DNA of 7,287 bases from an uncultured beta proteobacterium (GTDB taxonomy: Bacteria; Pseudomonadota; Gammaproteobacteria; Burkholderiales; Burkholderiaceae): contig CAJARE010000201.1 of the NCBI GenBank assembly GCA_903944255.1, positions 1 through 7,287 of the forward strand, given 5' to 3'. A program made the position numbers and the translations under genes. The notes beneath the pieces were generated by a model. It was not told the DNA's origin and did not search any database. It worked only from the letters and a program-made list of their open reading frames with translations. The first letter of the stretch is position 1, and every line of letters starts with the position of its first letter. This document shows, piece by piece, positions 6,716-7,287 of this stretch.

Positions 6716-7287
6716 TGCATTAAAAAAAGTGGTCATTGATGAACCAGCAATAACATCTCGCCGCTTTGGTCTGATTGTGATTGGTGATGAGATTCTGTCA
6801 GGGCGCCGTCAGGATAAGCATATGAGTAAGCTCATTGAGTTGCTCAATGAGCGAGGCCTTAGTTTGTCTTGGGCAAAATATGTTGCCGATGATCCCGATC
6901 AAATCACAGCAACACTTAAAGCAAGCTTTGCCAGTGGCGATGTTGTTTTTAGTACCGGGGGAATTGGGGCAACACCAGATGACCATACGCGTCAATGCGC
7001 AGCACTTGCATTAGGAACCAAAACACAATTACATCCAACTGCAAGAGAGTTAATTGCAGGTCGCATTCAATCAACGGCAGAAGGCGATCCGATTAAGGCC
7101 GATATCAACACGCCTGAGAATCAGCATCGCTTTAAGATGGGTGAGTTTCCGATTGGAAGCGAAATTATTCCTAATCCTTACAACCAAATTCCGGGTTTTC
7201 GGATTCAAGAGCATCACTTTGTGCCAGGCTTTCCGGTAATGGCCGCTCCGATGATGGCATGGAGCCTAGATACTTATTACAAAGACC
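6708..7287 (+). CDS. CinA-like molybdopterin-binding domain protein (3' end outside window)
   Basis: The first 193 residues are visible; the frame is open to the window edge. After a short leader (MVDALKKVVIDEPAITSRR) comes the MoCF/MogA-type molybdopterin-binding fold. It starts with GLIVIGDEILSGRRQDKH (about 20-37) and includes DVVFSTGGIGATPDDHTRQ (about 81-99), where the GG-x-G-x-T-x-DD signature is complete. Later come NPYNQIPGF and FVPGFPVMAAPM, which resemble the closing part of this domain in CinA. The family is annotated as competence/damage-inducible protein A. Experimentally known activities in CinA (ADP-ribose pyrophosphatase, NMN deamidase) belong to longer versions with a PncC domain; whether that domain follows cannot be seen here. 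The beta-proteobacterial short form is, from memory, about 265 residues. The ATG at 6708 overlaps the upstream stop by 8 bases; an in-frame TAG at 6684 limits any earlier start. I give no gene symbol because the short form's function is unclear. Confidence 0.88.
   Translation, partial: MVDALKKVVIDEPAITSRRFGLIVIGDEILSGRRQDKHMSKLIELLNERGLSLSWAKYVADDPDQITATLKASFASGDVVFSTGGIGATPDDHTRQCAALALGTKTQLHPTARELIAGRIQSTAEGDPIKADINTPENQHRFKMGEFPIGSEIIPNPYNQIPGFRIQEHHFVPGFPVMAAPMMAWSLDTYYKD

Noticed and set aside
7054..7239. Short + strand reading frame inside the CinA-like gene
   Set aside because: It is out of frame with the conserved molybdopterin-binding domain that spans the region.

Overview
The window looks like chromosomal DNA of a betaproteobacterium. 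Moderate GC by eye and the particular protein variants present (HrpA with the long DUF3418 tail, an EI24-domain protein directly before a CinA-type molybdopterin-binding protein) suggest Burkholderiales, possibly a Polynucleobacter-like freshwater lineage. That placement is an inference from remembered families, not from a search. All six genes lie on the + strand and are tightly packed. I see no tRNA, rRNA, CRISPR array, insertion sequence or phage gene, and no gap longer than 60 bases.

Region by region: (1) positions 1-2969 hold the C-terminal three quarters or so of an HrpA-type DEAH-box RNA helicase, whose 5' part lies outside the window. (2) After a 58-base gap with a plausible -10 element, positions 3028-4041 encode a secreted seven-bladed YVTN-type beta-propeller. 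(3) One base later, positions 4043-4840 encode an exported NodB-fold polysaccharide deacetylase-like protein. (4) Three bases later, positions 4844-5815 encode a membrane-bound sterol desaturase / fatty acid hydroxylase family di-iron enzyme. (5) After 30 bases with a clear ribosome binding site, positions 5846-6715 encode a polytopic EI24-domain membrane protein. (6) Overlapping it by 8 bases, a CinA-like molybdopterin-binding domain protein starts at 6708 and runs off the 3' end.

Genes 2 to 4 are so close (1 and 3 bases apart) that they are almost certainly co-transcribed and probably translationally coupled. Together they combine an exported propeller, an exported carbohydrate deacetylase-like enzyme and a membrane lipid hydroxylase-like enzyme, which suggests a small cell-envelope module of unknown substrate. 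Genes 5 and 6 form a second coupled pair and may be read from the same transcript.

The points most worth a second look are: a helicase motif VI in HrpA in which the usual Gln-Arg is Lys-Trp; a deacetylase with Asp-Thr instead of Asp-Asp in motif 1; a likely leaderless start for the propeller gene; an in-frame 18-base tandem duplication inside the propeller; and the uncharacterised three-gene envelope module itself.
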